Of a stretch of 33,467 bases of DNA, positions 1-7,719 are shown one piece after another. The position numbers and the translations under genes were made by a program. Location of the stretch: assembly GCA_015055525.1 (NCBI GenBank), contig SVHZ01000021.1:1-33467 (forward strand), in the 5' to 3' direction. The first letter of the stretch is position 1; the number at the start of each line of letters is the position of its first letter. Origin of the DNA: Clostridiales bacterium (lineage in GTDB: Bacteria; Bacillota; Clostridia; Christensenellales; Borkfalkiaceae). The notes beneath the pieces are model-generated. The model saw nothing but the letters and a program-made list of their open reading frames with translations, did not search any database and had not been told where the DNA came from.

Positions 1-116
1 TTTGTTAGAAACAAGCAAGACAAGGCTCGCGAAAGAAATAGGCTGAAATAGACCTTTTGGTCATTGAAGTCTATTACTTGAGCAGAAACGCAGTATTGCG
101 AAGTTTATAACGAATT
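1..116. other. Left-edge stretch, no clear gene
   Basis: On the plus strand, frame 1 reads 16 codons (starting FVRNKQDKAR) and then stops at 49-51, so this could be the last residues of a plus-strand gene that begins outside the window. It is too short to identify. A small inverted repeat, AATAGAC at 47-53 with GTCTATT at 69-75, follows that stop and might form a weak hairpin. Nothing else is recognisable here. Confidence 0.2.
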
Positions 117-147
117 AAAAAAGGCGTGGAATAATCCACGCCTTTTT
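117..147 (-). terminator. Rho-independent terminator of the pfl operon
   Basis: An 11-base stem (AAAGGCGTGGA at 120-130 with its complement at 135-145) encloses a 4-base ATAA loop and is followed, on the minus strand, by a run of T. It starts 7 bases past the stop codon of the glycyl-radical gene. The flanking A/T runs on both sides mean it could also terminate a plus-strand transcript coming from the left. Confidence 0.85.
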
Positions 148-153
148 ACCTAA

Positions 154-387
154 TTACATTGATTCGTGAATCGTACGAGAAATAACGTCATCTTGTTGCT
201 CTTTAGTGAGCTTGATGAAGTTAACTGCGTAACCAGAAACTCTAATAGTGAGTTGAGGATATTTTTCAGGGTGTTTTTGCGCGTCAAGTAACGTTTCTCT
301 ATTGAAAACGTTTACGTTAAGGTGGTGACCACCGTCAGCGCAGTAAGCATCTAACATATTTACTAAATTTTCAACTTGTTGCGACAT
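154..387 (-). CDS. Stand-alone glycyl radical domain of pyruvate formate-lyase (GrcA-like)
   Basis: The 77 residues correspond to the C-terminal glycyl radical domain of pyruvate formate-lyase. GGHHLNVNV lies at residues 19-27 and the radical motif RVSGYA at 49-54, so Gly52 is the predicted radical site. The C-terminal tail ([10 protein letters not shown]) is also typical of the family. The gene lies 38 bases downstream of pflB with its own AAGGAGAA ribosome binding site 7 bases before the ATG, so it is a designed second cistron and not a frameshift remnant. In E. coli, GrcA (YfiD) is a spare part for oxygen-damaged enzyme that still has its own domain. Here the neighbouring large subunit lacks the domain, so this protein should be an obligatory subunit. 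Identity is certain; the two-subunit role is inferred. Confidence 0.93.
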   Translation of the reverse strand: MSQQVENLVNMLDAYCADGGHHLNVNVFNRETLLDAQKHPEKYPQLTIRVSGYAVNFIKLTKEQQDDVISRTIHESM

Positions 388-425
388 AATTATTCTCCTT
401 TTTATAATTTATTTTTTTATTTAGA

Positions 426-2459
426 TTAATCTTCTTTACCAAGAGATGCAGGGGTAATTGAGAAGGTGTTAGAAATACCGTCTCTTGAGTGTTCATACGG
501 AAGTTTAGCAACAGATTCAAGTGATGCTAAAGCACCGTGAGAATCTCTACCGTGCATTGGGTTTGCACCCGGAGCAAGAGGTTCACCTGATCTTCTACCG
601 TCAGGAGTGTTACCAGTCTTCTTACCATATACTACGTTTGAAGTAATGGTTAAGATACTCATTGTTGGAACAGATTCTCTATAAGTATAGTGTGTTCTAA
701 TCTTGTTCATGAAACGCTTAACGAGATCAACTGCTAATTCGTCTACTCTATCGTCGTTATTACCATATTTCGGGAAATCACCTTCGATTCTGAAATCAGT
801 TACGATACCGTCTTCATTACGGATAGGATATACTTTAGCATACTTGATTGCTGAAAGTGAGTCAGCAACACAAGAAAGACCTGCAATACCCGTTGCGAAG
901 AATCTTCTAACTTTACTATCGTGAAGAGCCATTTCGATTGCTTCGTAAGCATACTTATCGTGCATATAGTGGATAAGGTTTAAGGTATTTACGTAAAGGT
1001 CTGCAAGCCAAGTCATCATATCGTCGTATTTATCCATAACGTCGTTAAAGTCAAGAGCGTCATCAGAAGTAATAGGTTGATATTTAGGACCAACTTGCAT
1101 CGGCTTTCCAGTAACTTTATCTTTCATAAGTTCGTCTTTACCGCCGTTGATTGCGTAAAGTAAGCACTTAGCAAGGTTAGCACGAGCGCCGAAGAATTGC
1201 ATATCTTTACCAGAAATCATACAAGATACGCAACATGCGATACTGTAATCATCACCCATTTCAGGACGCATAAGATCGTCTGATTCGTATTGAATTGAAG
1301 AAGTTTTAATAGAAATCTTCGCACAGAAATTCTTGAAGTTCTTAGGAAGGTTTCTAGACCAAAGTACCGTAAGGTTGGGTTCCGGTGCAGGTCCTAAATT
1401 AACGAGAGTGTGAAGAACACGGAAAGAGTTCTTTGTAACGAGAGGTCTACCATCAACACCCATACCACCGATAACTTCAGTTACCCAAGTAGGATCGCCT
1501 GAGAAAAGTTCGTTGTAAGATTGAATTCTCATAAATCTTACCATACGAAGTTTCATTACGAAGTGATCCATAAGTTCTTGCGCTTCAGATTCGGTAAGAA
1601 CGCCGTTCTTAATATCTCTTTCAATATAAATATCAATGAAAGTAGAAGTTCTACCGATACTCATTGCCGCGCCATTTTGATCTTTAACTGCGCCAAGGTA
1701 ACCAAAGTAAAGTGCTTGAATTGCTTCTTTAGCAGTAGTTGCAGGTTCGCTAATATCAAAACCGTATGATAAAGCCATTTGTTTAAGACCTTTTAACGCC
1801 TTGATTTGTTCAGAGATTTCTTCTCTATCTCTAATCTTATCCGGCATCATTTCGCCCTTAATTAAAGACTTATCTTCTTCTTTCTTCTTAATAAGGTAAT
1901 CAATACCATAAAGTGCTACTCTACGATAGTCACCGATAATTCTACCACGGCCGTAAGTGTCGGGAAGACCTGTTAAAATGTGAGAAGAACGAGCTGCTCT
2001 CATTTCTGGGGTATAAGCATCGAAAACACCGTCGTTATGAGTTTTTCTATACTTAGTGAAAATATCCTTTACTTCTGGATCAATTTCATAACCGTACATA
2101 GCAAGCGCTTCGCTAGACATCTTAATACCACCAAATGGTTGAAGTGAACGCTTAAGCGGAGCGTCAGTTTGAAGACCTACGATTTTTTCAAGGTCCTTGT
2201 CAATATAACCGGGAGCGTGACTAGTGAGAGTTGATACAACTTTAGTATCAGCGTCAAGAACGCCACCGTTTTCTCTTTCTTTCTTGAAAAGTTCTAAAAC
2301 TTCTTCCCAAAGTTTCTTCGTTGCATCCGTTGCAGGAGCAAGGAAAGAATCGTCTCCTTCATAGGGAGTGTAGTTCTTTTGAATGAAGTCTCTAACGTTT
2401 ACTTCGTCATTACTCCATTTGCCAGGGATAAACCCTTCCCAACCTTTGTATTGTTTCAT
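426..2459 (-). CDS. pflB: Pyruvate formate-lyase catalytic subunit lacking the glycyl radical domain
   Basis: Converts pyruvate and CoA to acetyl-CoA and formate in anaerobic metabolism. The adjacent active-site cysteines are Cys409-Cys410 in the motif SIACCVS, followed by the conserved [12 protein letters not shown] segment. The usual protein is about 750-760 residues. This one has 677 and ends at [11 protein letters not shown], exactly where the family continues into the linker and the glycyl radical domain. That missing part is encoded by the next gene downstream. The two lengths sum to 754, so nothing appears to be lost. The start is an ATG preceded by an AAGGAG-type site. It is the third gene of an operon with pflA and a thioredoxin-like gene. 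Confidence 0.95.
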   Translation of the reverse strand: MKQYKGWEGFIPGKWSNDEVNVRDFIQKNYTPYEGDDSFLAPATDATKKLWEEVLELFKKERENGGVLDADTKVVSTLTSHAPGYIDKDLEKIVGLQTDAPLKRSLQPFGGIKMSSEALAMYGYEIDPEVKDIFTKYRKTHNDGVFDAYTPEMRAARSSHILTGLPDTYGRGRIIGDYRRVALYGIDYLIKKKEEDKSLIKGEMMPDKIRDREEISEQIKALKGLKQMALSYGFDISEPATTAKEAIQALYFGYLGAVKDQNGAAMSIGRTSTFIDIYIERDIKNGVLTESEAQELMDHFVMKLRMVRFMRIQSYNELFSGDPTWVTEVIGGMGVDGRPLVTKNSFRVLHTLVNLGPAPEPNLTVLWSRNLPKNFKNFCAKISIKTSSIQYESDDLMRPEMGDDYSIACCVSCMISGKDMQFFGARANLAKCLLYAINGGKDELMKDKVTGKPMQVGPKYQPITSDDALDFNDVMDKYDDMMTWLADLYVNTLNLIHYMHDKYAYEAIEMALHDSKVRRFFATGIAGLSCVADSLSAIKYAKVYPIRNEDGIVTDFRIEGDFPKYGNNDDRVDELAVDLVKRFMNKIRTHYTYRESVPTMSILTITSNVVYGKKTGNTPDGRRSGEPLAPGANPMHGRDSHGALASLESVAKLPYEHSRDGISNTFSITPASLGKED

Positions 2460-2516
2460 ATTGTTACTCCTTAAAAGTTTTTTATAATCGTGGCTAGTGA
2501 GCCTTTATTATCAAAT

Positions 2517-2834
2517 TTATTTTTTGAGATGTTCTTCAATCATAGCGTCTAGCCATAATTCAAATATCTCTTGCGGTTGAAAACCAACCGCCCTTGCAAA
2601 TTCCTTACCGTTATCTAGTAAAAGCACGGTGGGAACTCTTTCTATTTGGTATTCTTCCAAGAACTGTTTAGTATCGTCACTTGCTTCAACGTGAAGTAAA
2701 GTTATATCAGTTCTTTGATGAACAACTTCGAAAAGCATCGGCATAAGCGTTAAGCAGTTAGCGCAAGATTCGCCACTAACTTCTAAAACTTGCAAACCTT
2801 TGAGATGCTCTTTGTAATTTTTATCAGTAATCAC
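2517..2834 (-). CDS. Thioredoxin-like protein inside the pyruvate formate-lyase operon
   Basis: A 105-residue thioredoxin-fold protein. The redox motif is Cys24-Ala-Asn-Cys27, in place of the common WCGPC, and the conserved cis-proline motif is RVPT with Pro68. The strand VPTVLLLDNGKE following it is typical. Translation begins at a GTG that overlaps the pflA stop codon (GTGA), with an AGGAG site 7 bases upstream, so it is translationally coupled to pflA. No signal peptide is visible, so it is cytosolic. Its position between the activase and its substrate suggests a redox service to pyruvate formate-lyase or its activase, but that role is inferred from location only. Confidence 0.85.
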   Translation of the reverse strand: MITDKNYKEHLKGLQVLEVSGESCANCLTLMPMLFEVVHQRTDITLLHVEASDDTKQFLEEYQIERVPTVLLLDNGKEFARAVGFQPQEIFELWLDAMIEEHLKK

Positions 2835-3559
2835 TTTGAAACTCCTAAAATTTCCTTTGCGGTCGCTACGCTTTCCTTACTAGGCGGTTCAACGCCTTTG
2901 AGCGCGTAATCTAAACCGAGTTTTTGATATTTCACCTCACCCATCGTGTGATATGGTAAAACCTCAATTTTTTCTACGTTAATTGTTTTTATAAATTCGG
3001 AAAGTTTTTGCAAACTATCTCTATCATCGGTATAACCCGGAACTAAAACGTGGCGAATCCAAATTCTTTTACCGCGAGCGCTTAACCACTTTGCATATTC
3101 TAAAGTGTTCTTATTATCAACGCCTGTAAGAACTTTGTGTTTAGCCCCGTCGATATGCTTTATATCTAAAAGGTAAAGATCAACGTATTTATCAAGTTCT
3201 TCGTGTTTTTTAACAGTTTCTTCATTAGAACTGTCAAAAGTATAACCAGACGTGTCCACCGCGGTATTTATACCATAATTTTTAACAGATTTTAATAATT
3301 CGGTTACAAAGTCAATTTGAAGTAAGGGTTCTCCACCCGATACGGTAACACCGCCTTTTTCACCGTAATACGATCTGTATCTAATTATCTCTTGCGTTAA
3401 GTTTGAAACGGTTCTTTCCTCGCCATCGGTTAAAAGCCAACTGTCAGGATTATGGCAATATTTACAGCGAAGTGGGCAACCTTGCATAAACACTACGAAT
3501 CTTATTCCCGGCCCGTCAACCGTACCGCCTGAAAATACCGAATGAATTTTACCAGTCAT
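2831..3559 (-). CDS. pflA: Pyruvate formate-lyase activating enzyme (radical SAM)
   Basis: A radical SAM enzyme that abstracts hydrogen from the glycine of the glycyl radical domain. The cluster motif is Cys28-x3-Cys32-x2-Cys35 (CPLRCKYC), preceded by the family signature TVDGPGIRF. SGGEP follows further on. I place the start at the ATG at 3559, giving 242 residues close to the E. coli length. The longer reading frame from 3604 adds 15 residues that do not match the family. Its first codon also lies upstream of the -10 box at 3593-3598, so it would not be transcribed from that promoter. First gene of the pfl operon. Confidence 0.94.
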   Translation of the reverse strand: MTGKIHSVFSGGTVDGPGIRFVVFMQGCPLRCKYCHNPDSWLLTDGEERTVSNLTQEIIRYRSYYGEKGGVTVSGGEPLLQIDFVTELLKSVKNYGINTAVDTSGYTFDSSNEETVKKHEELDKYVDLYLLDIKHIDGAKHKVLTGVDNKNTLEYAKWLSARGKRIWIRHVLVPGYTDDRDSLQKLSEFIKTINVEKIEVLPYHTMGEVKYQKLGLDYALKGVEPPSKESVATAKEILGVSK

Positions 3560-3592
3560 ATAAAAACCTATATCAAAAATTTTCCAAATGGT

Positions 3593-3621
3593 ATTATAAC
3601 ACAAGATATTGCGTTTGTAAA
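3593..3621 (-). promoter_or_regulatory. Promoter of the pfl operon
   Basis: On the minus strand, TTTACA (3616-3621) and TATAAT (3593-3598) are separated by exactly 17 bases. The transcription start would fall near 3586, about 27 bases before the chosen pflA start codon. Confidence 0.82.
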
Positions 3622-3634
3622 TACTTATTTACAA
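3615..3634. promoter_or_regulatory. Perfect palindrome over the -35 box, candidate operator of the pfl operon
   Basis: Two 9-base arms, TTGTAAATA and TATTTACAA, are separated by CT and cover the -35 hexamer. A protein bound here would block RNA polymerase. The half-site TTGT resembles Rex and CRP/FNR family sites, but the spacing differs from the usual Rex 18-mer and from the TGTGA-N6-TCACA site, so the regulator is unknown. Confidence 0.65.
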
Positions 3635-3647
3635 TAAATTTAGCGTT

Positions 3648-4427
3648 TTAAGCAATTTTTTTATTTGTTGATTTATCGTTCCTTAATTGTTGCTTTTGAT
3701 AGCATAGTACCGCCCACTCTTTTCCAATTACGTTGAAAACTGAAGAAACGAGCAAGGAACTAAAAGTATTACTCATCAAATTATTTGCAAAATGCTTACT
3801 AGCGCTAATTGGGCTTAACAATCTTGAAACCCAAAACGAAAACTCAAAAAGGTAAGACAAGATTATTATTGGAATTTTACCCTTAAAATTTTCAAAGTTC
3901 TTAGTAAACGTAGCAACGCGAATAAGCGAAGATATTTTTATCGTTTTAAGCCAAATTACGTTTGACGATAAACAAATTAAATTTAACCTTTTAACTAGCG
4001 ATTTGAGCATAACGATAAACTCGTTTTTCGAATAATTAAGATAACCGCCTGCCCCTTCAAAACAATTTGATATCTCACTTATAAGCGAAAGGAAAATTTC
4101 CTTAGTAGAATCACTTTGCTCAATAAACGAACGCTCTTTTAATTTGAAAAAAACTCTTAGTTTATTATGCTTTTTTATCTTTGCGTTTTTCCTTTCAATT
4201 TTAGCGTAATTATCGTATCGAATCGCGTGGTTTGAAATTATCTGTTCACACTTCTTACTTAAATAAAAATTGCTTATATTATCGTAATTTTTGGCGCTTT
4301 CATTAACAATTTTTTTAGCGGTGCGCATAGCGTAAATTTTTAATGAAATCGATACGCCAAACAGCATAGACGATACTATAAAAAATATGTAAATAATCTT
4401 TGAAAGAACGTTTAGAAACTCCATCAT
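3648..4427 (-). CDS. Small membrane protein of unknown function, partner of the gene upstream
   Basis: A 259-residue protein that I do not recognise. A hydrophobic segment lies near residues 10-30 (IIYIFFIVSSMLFGV), followed by a basic, lysine-rich stretch around 80-105 (ERKNAKIKKHNK). A weaker hydrophobic region occurs around 195-215. The start is one of two tandem ATG codons (4427 or 4424), with GGAGG a few bases upstream and a 4-base overlap (ATGA) with the preceding gene. It is the last gene of a run of five overlapping genes. The pfl promoter begins about 27 bases past its stop, with no obvious terminator between, so some read-through into pfl is possible. Confidence 0.7.
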   Translation of the reverse strand: MMEFLNVLSKIIYIFFIVSSMLFGVSISLKIYAMRTAKKIVNESAKNYDNISNFYLSKKCEQIISNHAIRYDNYAKIERKNAKIKKHNKLRVFFKLKERSFIEQSDSTKEIFLSLISEISNCFEGAGGYLNYSKNEFIVMLKSLVKRLNLICLSSNVIWLKTIKISSLIRVATFTKNFENFKGKIPIIILSYLFEFSFWVSRLLSPISASKHFANNLMSNTFSSLLVSSVFNVIGKEWAVLCYQKQQLRNDKSTNKKIA

Positions 4428-5203
4428 TTAGACTTTCCTCCGCTCTTTTTTATAGCATAATCGCAACCGCTTTTAGAGTAAATTTCAACCGCCTTACACC
4501 CTATAAATTTAACCACGTCAGTTATAGTATTTTCTATTTTAGAACGGAAAATAAAGGTTGTAACTTTAACTAATTTTCCACCCACTTTATTGATCAAATT
4601 AGGCTTTTTTTCGCAATCTTCTTCATGAGAATTTATCGCTTTTTCAAGCGCAAATTCAACTGTTTTAAGTGGTTTATCTTCTATTCTTAAAAACTTAAAA
4701 ATCGGCGATATTTTTTCATCAAGCAAATCAATAGCCCCATCAAAAACGTTCAAAGCGTCGTAGACGGTATAACCTAAATAATAGTAATCTTCATCATGGC
4801 TACCATAATAAGTGGCAACGTCTTTAACTACGATTAACACGTCTTTTTTTACTTCAGAAAGGTTTTGAGTAAAGGTTTTTTTCGTATCATATTTATATTT
4901 GTAGTTACTACTACTAAAATATTCATCAGCCCTATCGTTACAAGAAATTTCTTCGCGAATAAACCTTTTAGTCTTTCTTGATATTTTAATAAACGCTATC
5001 AAATATAATAGACCGTATATCAAGAAAAAGATCATCACACCCACTAAAAAACAAATCAATAAGATTAAAAATTTAATATTCGTTTGATAGACTGAAGATG
5101 TGATAGCAGATATAAAATATGAGATTATAAAGAATATAAGTATCAGCGTAAATTTAACGGCGTTTTTCAACTTTGACTTTGTGTTTAAGTTGCCGTTTTT
5201 CAT
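4424..5203 (-). CDS. Small two-helix membrane protein of unknown function
   Basis: A 259-residue protein with two adjoining hydrophobic helices near residues 16-37 and 44-72 (LILIFFIISYFISAI and FLILLICFLVGVMIFFLIYGLLYLIAF). A long soluble C-terminal part follows. No catalytic motif is recognisable. The tail, including the segment VVKFIGCKAVEIYSKSG and a lysine-rich end, is presumably cytoplasmic. It overlaps the YhcH-type gene by one base (TAATG) and the next membrane-protein gene by four bases, so the two 259-residue membrane proteins are probably made together and may form a complex. They are of equal length, but I see no convincing sequence similarity between them. Confidence 0.7.
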   Translation of the reverse strand: MKNGNLNTKSKLKNAVKFTLILIFFIISYFISAITSSVYQTNIKFLILLICFLVGVMIFFLIYGLLYLIAFIKISRKTKRFIREEISCNDRADEYFSSSNYKYKYDTKKTFTQNLSEVKKDVLIVVKDVATYYGSHDEDYYYLGYTVYDALNVFDGAIDLLDEKISPIFKFLRIEDKPLKTVEFALEKAINSHEEDCEKKPNLINKVGGKLVKVTTFIFRSKIENTITDVVKFIGCKAVEIYSKSGCDYAIKKSGGKSK

Positions 5204-5652
5204 TAGATTTTAAGTTTGAATACGAATTTTTTAACAGTTTCTTCTTCGCCTGCAACGATATTACCAACGTGTAAATCGTTCGGGAATACGATTGCAAAAT
5301 TATCGCCGTTTAACACTACTGAATTGCAATACGGAGCAGTATAAAACTCAACGTCTTTTTTATTATCGTAAGAGATTGCTTGTTCGCCAAGGTCAATCGC
5401 TTGAAATAAGAAAGTTTCACTTCCTTTAACAACGAGTTGTAAATCTAAATACTCTCTGTGCGCTTCAAGTAAAACTTCTTCGGGTTCTTCGTGCGTAACG
5501 TACTCCATAACTTTTAACGTGCAATCATCACCCAAATCGTATTTTCCAAGTTCAACGCTAGATAAATCGTTAGCGTTAATAAAATCAATTGCCTTTTGAA
5601 CGTTAGGAACGTATAAATATCTATCTAAATTTTTAATGCTATCTGAAATCAT
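5203..5652 (-). CDS. YhcH/YjgK/YiaL family protein (DUF386)
   Basis: A 149-residue cupin-fold protein of the YhcH/YjgK/YiaL family, which also includes the beta subunit of evolved beta-galactosidase (EbgC). Diagnostic segments are EAHREYLDLQLVVKGSE near the middle and FAIVFPNDLHVGNI near the end, which carry the family's putative metal-binding Glu and His residues. Family members are linked to sugar metabolism (sialic acid, galactosides), but no sugar gene lies nearby. The start overlaps the end of the ATP-grasp gene by four bases (ATGA), so it is translationally coupled. The physiological substrate cannot be inferred. Confidence 0.88.
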   Translation of the reverse strand: MISDSIKNLDRYLYVPNVQKAIDFINANDLSSVELGKYDLGDDCTLKVMEYVTHEEPEEVLLEAHREYLDLQLVVKGSETFLFQAIDLGEQAISYDNKKDVEFYTAPYCNSVVLNGDNFAIVFPNDLHVGNIVAGEEETVKKFVFKLKI

Positions 5653-6533
5653 TGTTTATTACCAACCTTTTTAATTATATACTCAGCGTAAGCCTTTGCA
5701 ACGTTAACGCCGGAAACCTCGTCCATCGTAGTAAAAAATGCGTTCGAATTAACTTCGCAAACAATAGGCTCGCCATTTCTTCCAATCAACAAATCAATCC
5801 CCATATAGTCAAGATCTAAAATATTTGCAACCTTTTCAGCAAGGTCGATAAACTCTTTTGTAGGAATTACTTTCTTTGCTTTTCCGCCAAGAGCGGAATT
5901 AGAACGAAAATCAGTTTCAGAATAACGCTCCATTGCTGAAAAATACTTTTTACCTATACAAATTATTCTTATATCACGACCGTAACTTGAAGATATAAAT
6001 TCTTGATAGATTTTAGGTTCAAATGGGTTTTGATTGATAAAATCAATCAACTCTTGTTTGCTATCTATTAAAAACACGCCTTTGCCAAGCGAAGAAAAAC
6101 TCTTTTTTGCAATAAGCGGTAAAGAAAGTTCATCAATAATTTTCTGCACGCTTTCTTCGCTTATTTTAGCGTTTTTAGTGAAACAAAGCGGAGCGGAAAA
6201 AGTTTTTGGAACTTTAACGCCGTTGCCAGATAAAGCAAGCATCGTTAGAAGTTTATCATCACAAATCTCAATCGAGCGGGGGCTATTAAAAATTTTTAGA
6301 CCTTGTTTTTCAAGCATAGCGCCAAGATATTTGTCTTTATCTAAATACACGCAGAAATCATAGTCCTTATATGGGCAAACTACGTTGGCGTTTTCATCTA
6401 TATAACAATCGTAACCGTTATAAATAACGTCAACCTCAACCCCTAAATTTTCAAGTTCACGCTTAATTGAACTCACTTGATATTCAAGTTGTTCCGCATT
6501 AAAATATGCGTTTCTAACAATAAAACCTTTCAT
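5649..6533 (-). CDS. ATP-grasp ligase of the RimK type
   Basis: A 294-residue ATP-grasp enzyme, which would join a carboxylate to an amine or thiol using ATP. The glycine-rich ATP-binding loop is KSFSSLGKGVFLI. The ribose/adenine segment is YQEFISSSYGRDIRIICIG. The metal-binding C-terminal motif is CEVNSNAFF, matching the ExN signature of the RimK/glutamate-ligase branch. The length agrees with that family. The ATG overlaps the DUF4250 stop by one base (TAATG). The substrate is unknown; peptide tailing or coenzyme F420-type glutamylation are known roles of relatives, and nothing here selects among them. Confidence 0.88.
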   Translation of the reverse strand: MKGFIVRNAYFNAEQLEYQVSSIKRELENLGVEVDVIYNGYDCYIDENANVVCPYKDYDFCVYLDKDKYLGAMLEKQGLKIFNSPRSIEICDDKLLTMLALSGNGVKVPKTFSAPLCFTKNAKISEESVQKIIDELSLPLIAKKSFSSLGKGVFLIDSKQELIDFINQNPFEPKIYQEFISSSYGRDIRIICIGKKYFSAMERYSETDFRSNSALGGKAKKVIPTKEFIDLAEKVANILDLDYMGIDLLIGRNGEPIVCEVNSNAFFTTMDEVSGVNVAKAYAEYIIKKVGNKQ

Positions 6534-6709
6534 TACTTTCGCTTAAAACAATTATCTTCTTCATCGTAAACGTACCCGATAGATAAAAGTAAATTCTCCA
6601 CGTCATCTTTATTTGCGTCTTCAGACAAACAATAGTCTTCAAGCGAAGAATATTTATCTCTAAGCGCGGTGTTTACAACGCTTAACAACAAAAATGGATC
6701 TCTTATCAT
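6533..6709 (-). CDS. DUF4250 small protein
   Basis: A 58-residue gene read from ATG at 6709. The protein begins MIRDPFLLLSVVNTALRDKY and ends with SIGYVYDEEDNCF, matching the DUF4250 pattern DP-x-LLS-x-N-T-x-LRD-x-YSSL common in Clostridia. Function unknown. It is a helical protein with a small helix-turn-helix-like spacing, but I do not claim DNA binding. The stop codon overlaps the ATP-grasp start (TAATG). No clear ribosome binding site precedes it, and the rubrerythrin terminator ends only 9 bases upstream, so it may depend on read-through from that gene. Confidence 0.85.
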   Translation of the reverse strand: MIRDPFLLLSVVNTALRDKYSSLEDYCLSEDANKDDVENLLLSIGYVYDEEDNCFKRK

Positions 6710-6717
6710 AAAATTAG

Positions 6718-6742
6718 AAAACGCCTACAAAGTAGGCGTTTA
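6718..6742 (-). terminator. Terminator after rubrerythrin
   Basis: A 9-base stem, AAACGCCTA (6719-6727) with TAGGCGTTT (6733-6741), has a 5-base loop and is followed by TTTTCTAATTTT on the minus strand. The imperfect T run suggests incomplete termination, which would let some transcription continue into the DUF4250 operon. Confidence 0.8.
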
Positions 6743-6749
6743 ATTAAAA

Positions 6750-7283
6750 TTAATAATTTTCTTTTCTAACTTCAAAGTACGCCTTAGGATGTGCGCAAAC
6801 GGGGCAAACTTCCAATGCCTTTTTGCCTTTGTGAAGGTGACCGCAGTTTCTGCATTCCCAAACAACTTCTTCGTCTTTCTCAAACGCCTTAAGATCTTTT
6901 ACGTTAGCAAGAAGAGCAAGGTATCTTTCTTCGTGAGTCTTTTCAATGTTAGCAACCATTCTAAATTGAGCGGCAAGAGCTTTGAAACCTTCAGCATCTG
7001 CTTCTTCAGCCATGCGCTTATACATTTCTGTCCATTCACCGTTTTCACCAGCAGCCGCAGCAACAAGGTTTTCAGCAGTATTGCCAAGTTCACCAAGATG
7101 CTTGAACCACAATTTAGCGTGTTCCTTTTCATTATCAGCAGTCTTTAAGAAGATTTCAGCAATTTGTTCATAACCTTCTTTTTTAGCAACGCTTGCAAAA
7201 TAAGTATATTTATTGCGAGCTTGGCTTTCGCCTGCAAATGCCTCTCTTAAATTCATTTCAGTTTTTGTACCTTTAAGTTCCAT
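6750..7283 (-). CDS. rbr: Rubrerythrin
   Basis: A cytosolic non-heme iron peroxidase that detoxifies hydrogen peroxide in anaerobes. Residues 1 to about 140 form the ferritin-like di-iron domain, with EKEH and EKTH as the two ExxH iron-binding motifs and a further Glu in [12 protein letters not shown]. Residues from about 140 form the rubredoxin domain with CRNCG and CPVC binding one iron. The length of 177 is slightly below the usual 190. An AGGAGAA ribosome binding site precedes the ATG. It lies 56 bases downstream of the PerR-type regulator on the same strand, and a PerR-like box sits between them. Confidence 0.96.
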   Translation of the reverse strand: MELKGTKTEMNLREAFAGESQARNKYTYFASVAKKEGYEQIAEIFLKTADNEKEHAKLWFKHLGELGNTAENLVAAAAGENGEWTEMYKRMAEEADAEGFKALAAQFRMVANIEKTHEERYLALLANVKDLKAFEKDEEVVWECRNCGHLHKGKKALEVCPVCAHPKAYFEVRKENY

Positions 7284-7295
7284 AATATTCTCCTA

Positions 7296-7310
7296 TTATA
7301 TTTATTATAA
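7296..7310. promoter_or_regulatory. PerR-like box in front of rubrerythrin
   Basis: TTATATTTATTATAA differs at one position from the Bacillus PerR box TTATAATnATTATAA. It is 13 bases upstream of the rubrerythrin start codon. Two TATAAT hexamers overlap it on the minus strand, but neither has a good -35 partner. A small hairpin with 5-base arms (ACGGC/GCCGT, 7320-7332) lies just upstream. In such AT-rich DNA a chance match is possible. Confidence 0.5.
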
Positions 7311-7339
7311 TTATCTTTTACGGCAAAGCCGTTAATTAC

Positions 7340-7699
7340 CTATTTACAGTTTTGGCATACGCCTTTAATCGTAACGTTAAACCCTTCAACAACGTTATTA
7401 CTCTTAAACTCTTCATTACATAGCGAAGATAAATCAATACCTTCAACGTCTGTTACCGAATTACACTTACGGCATTGAAAGTGAGCGTGAACACAAAGAG
7501 TTTTATCAAATCTATCGCCACCGTCTACCATAACGCGTTGAACCTTACCTTCTTTGCAAAGCGCGTTAAGATTGCGATATACAGTTGCAAGATTAATCGA
7601 CGGCATTATTTCCTTTGCTCTTGCAAGAATCATTTCAGCCGTTGGATGATCACAACTTGAAGTTACAGCAGTTAAAACCACTTGCCTTTGCTTTCTCAT
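7340..7699 (-). CDS. PerR-type peroxide/metal regulator of the Fur family
   Basis: A 119-residue Fur-family repressor. His18 in DHPTAEMI, Asp65 in DRFDK, and His71 and His73 in HAHF correspond to the regulatory metal ligands of Bacillus PerR (His37, Asp85, His91, His93). Two CxxC pairs, Cys76/Cys79 and Cys115/Cys118, bind the structural zinc. The recognition helix region SINLATVYRNL is conserved. I chose the ATG at 7699 over the TTG one codon earlier because AAGGAG lies 6 bases before the ATG. The N-terminus is about 20 residues shorter than Bacillus PerR. The adjacent rubrerythrin gene supports a peroxide-sensing role; the box at its own promoter is of the Fur type. Confidence 0.88.
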   Translation of the reverse strand: MRKQRQVVLTAVTSSCDHPTAEMILARAKEIMPSINLATVYRNLNALCKEGKVQRVMVDGGDRFDKTLCVHAHFQCRKCNSVTDVEGIDLSSLCNEEFKSNNVVEGFNVTIKGVCQNCK

Positions 7700-7719
7700 C
7701 AACTACTCCTTATATTGTA

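Noticed and set aside
387-426. Frameshift or assembly error as cause of the split pyruvate formate-lyase
   Set aside because: The junction has a stop codon, a 38-base AT-rich gap, a good ribosome binding site and an ATG, and both parts are complete at the family's domain border.
1521-1769. Plus-strand frame of 82 codons opposite pflB
   Set aside because: It lies wholly within a strongly conserved coding gene and lacks a ribosome binding site; treated as a shadow, like the others opposite long genes.
2831-3604. Longer pflA reading frame beginning at 3604
   Set aside because: Its first 15 residues do not match the family and its start codon lies upstream of the -10 box of the promoter.
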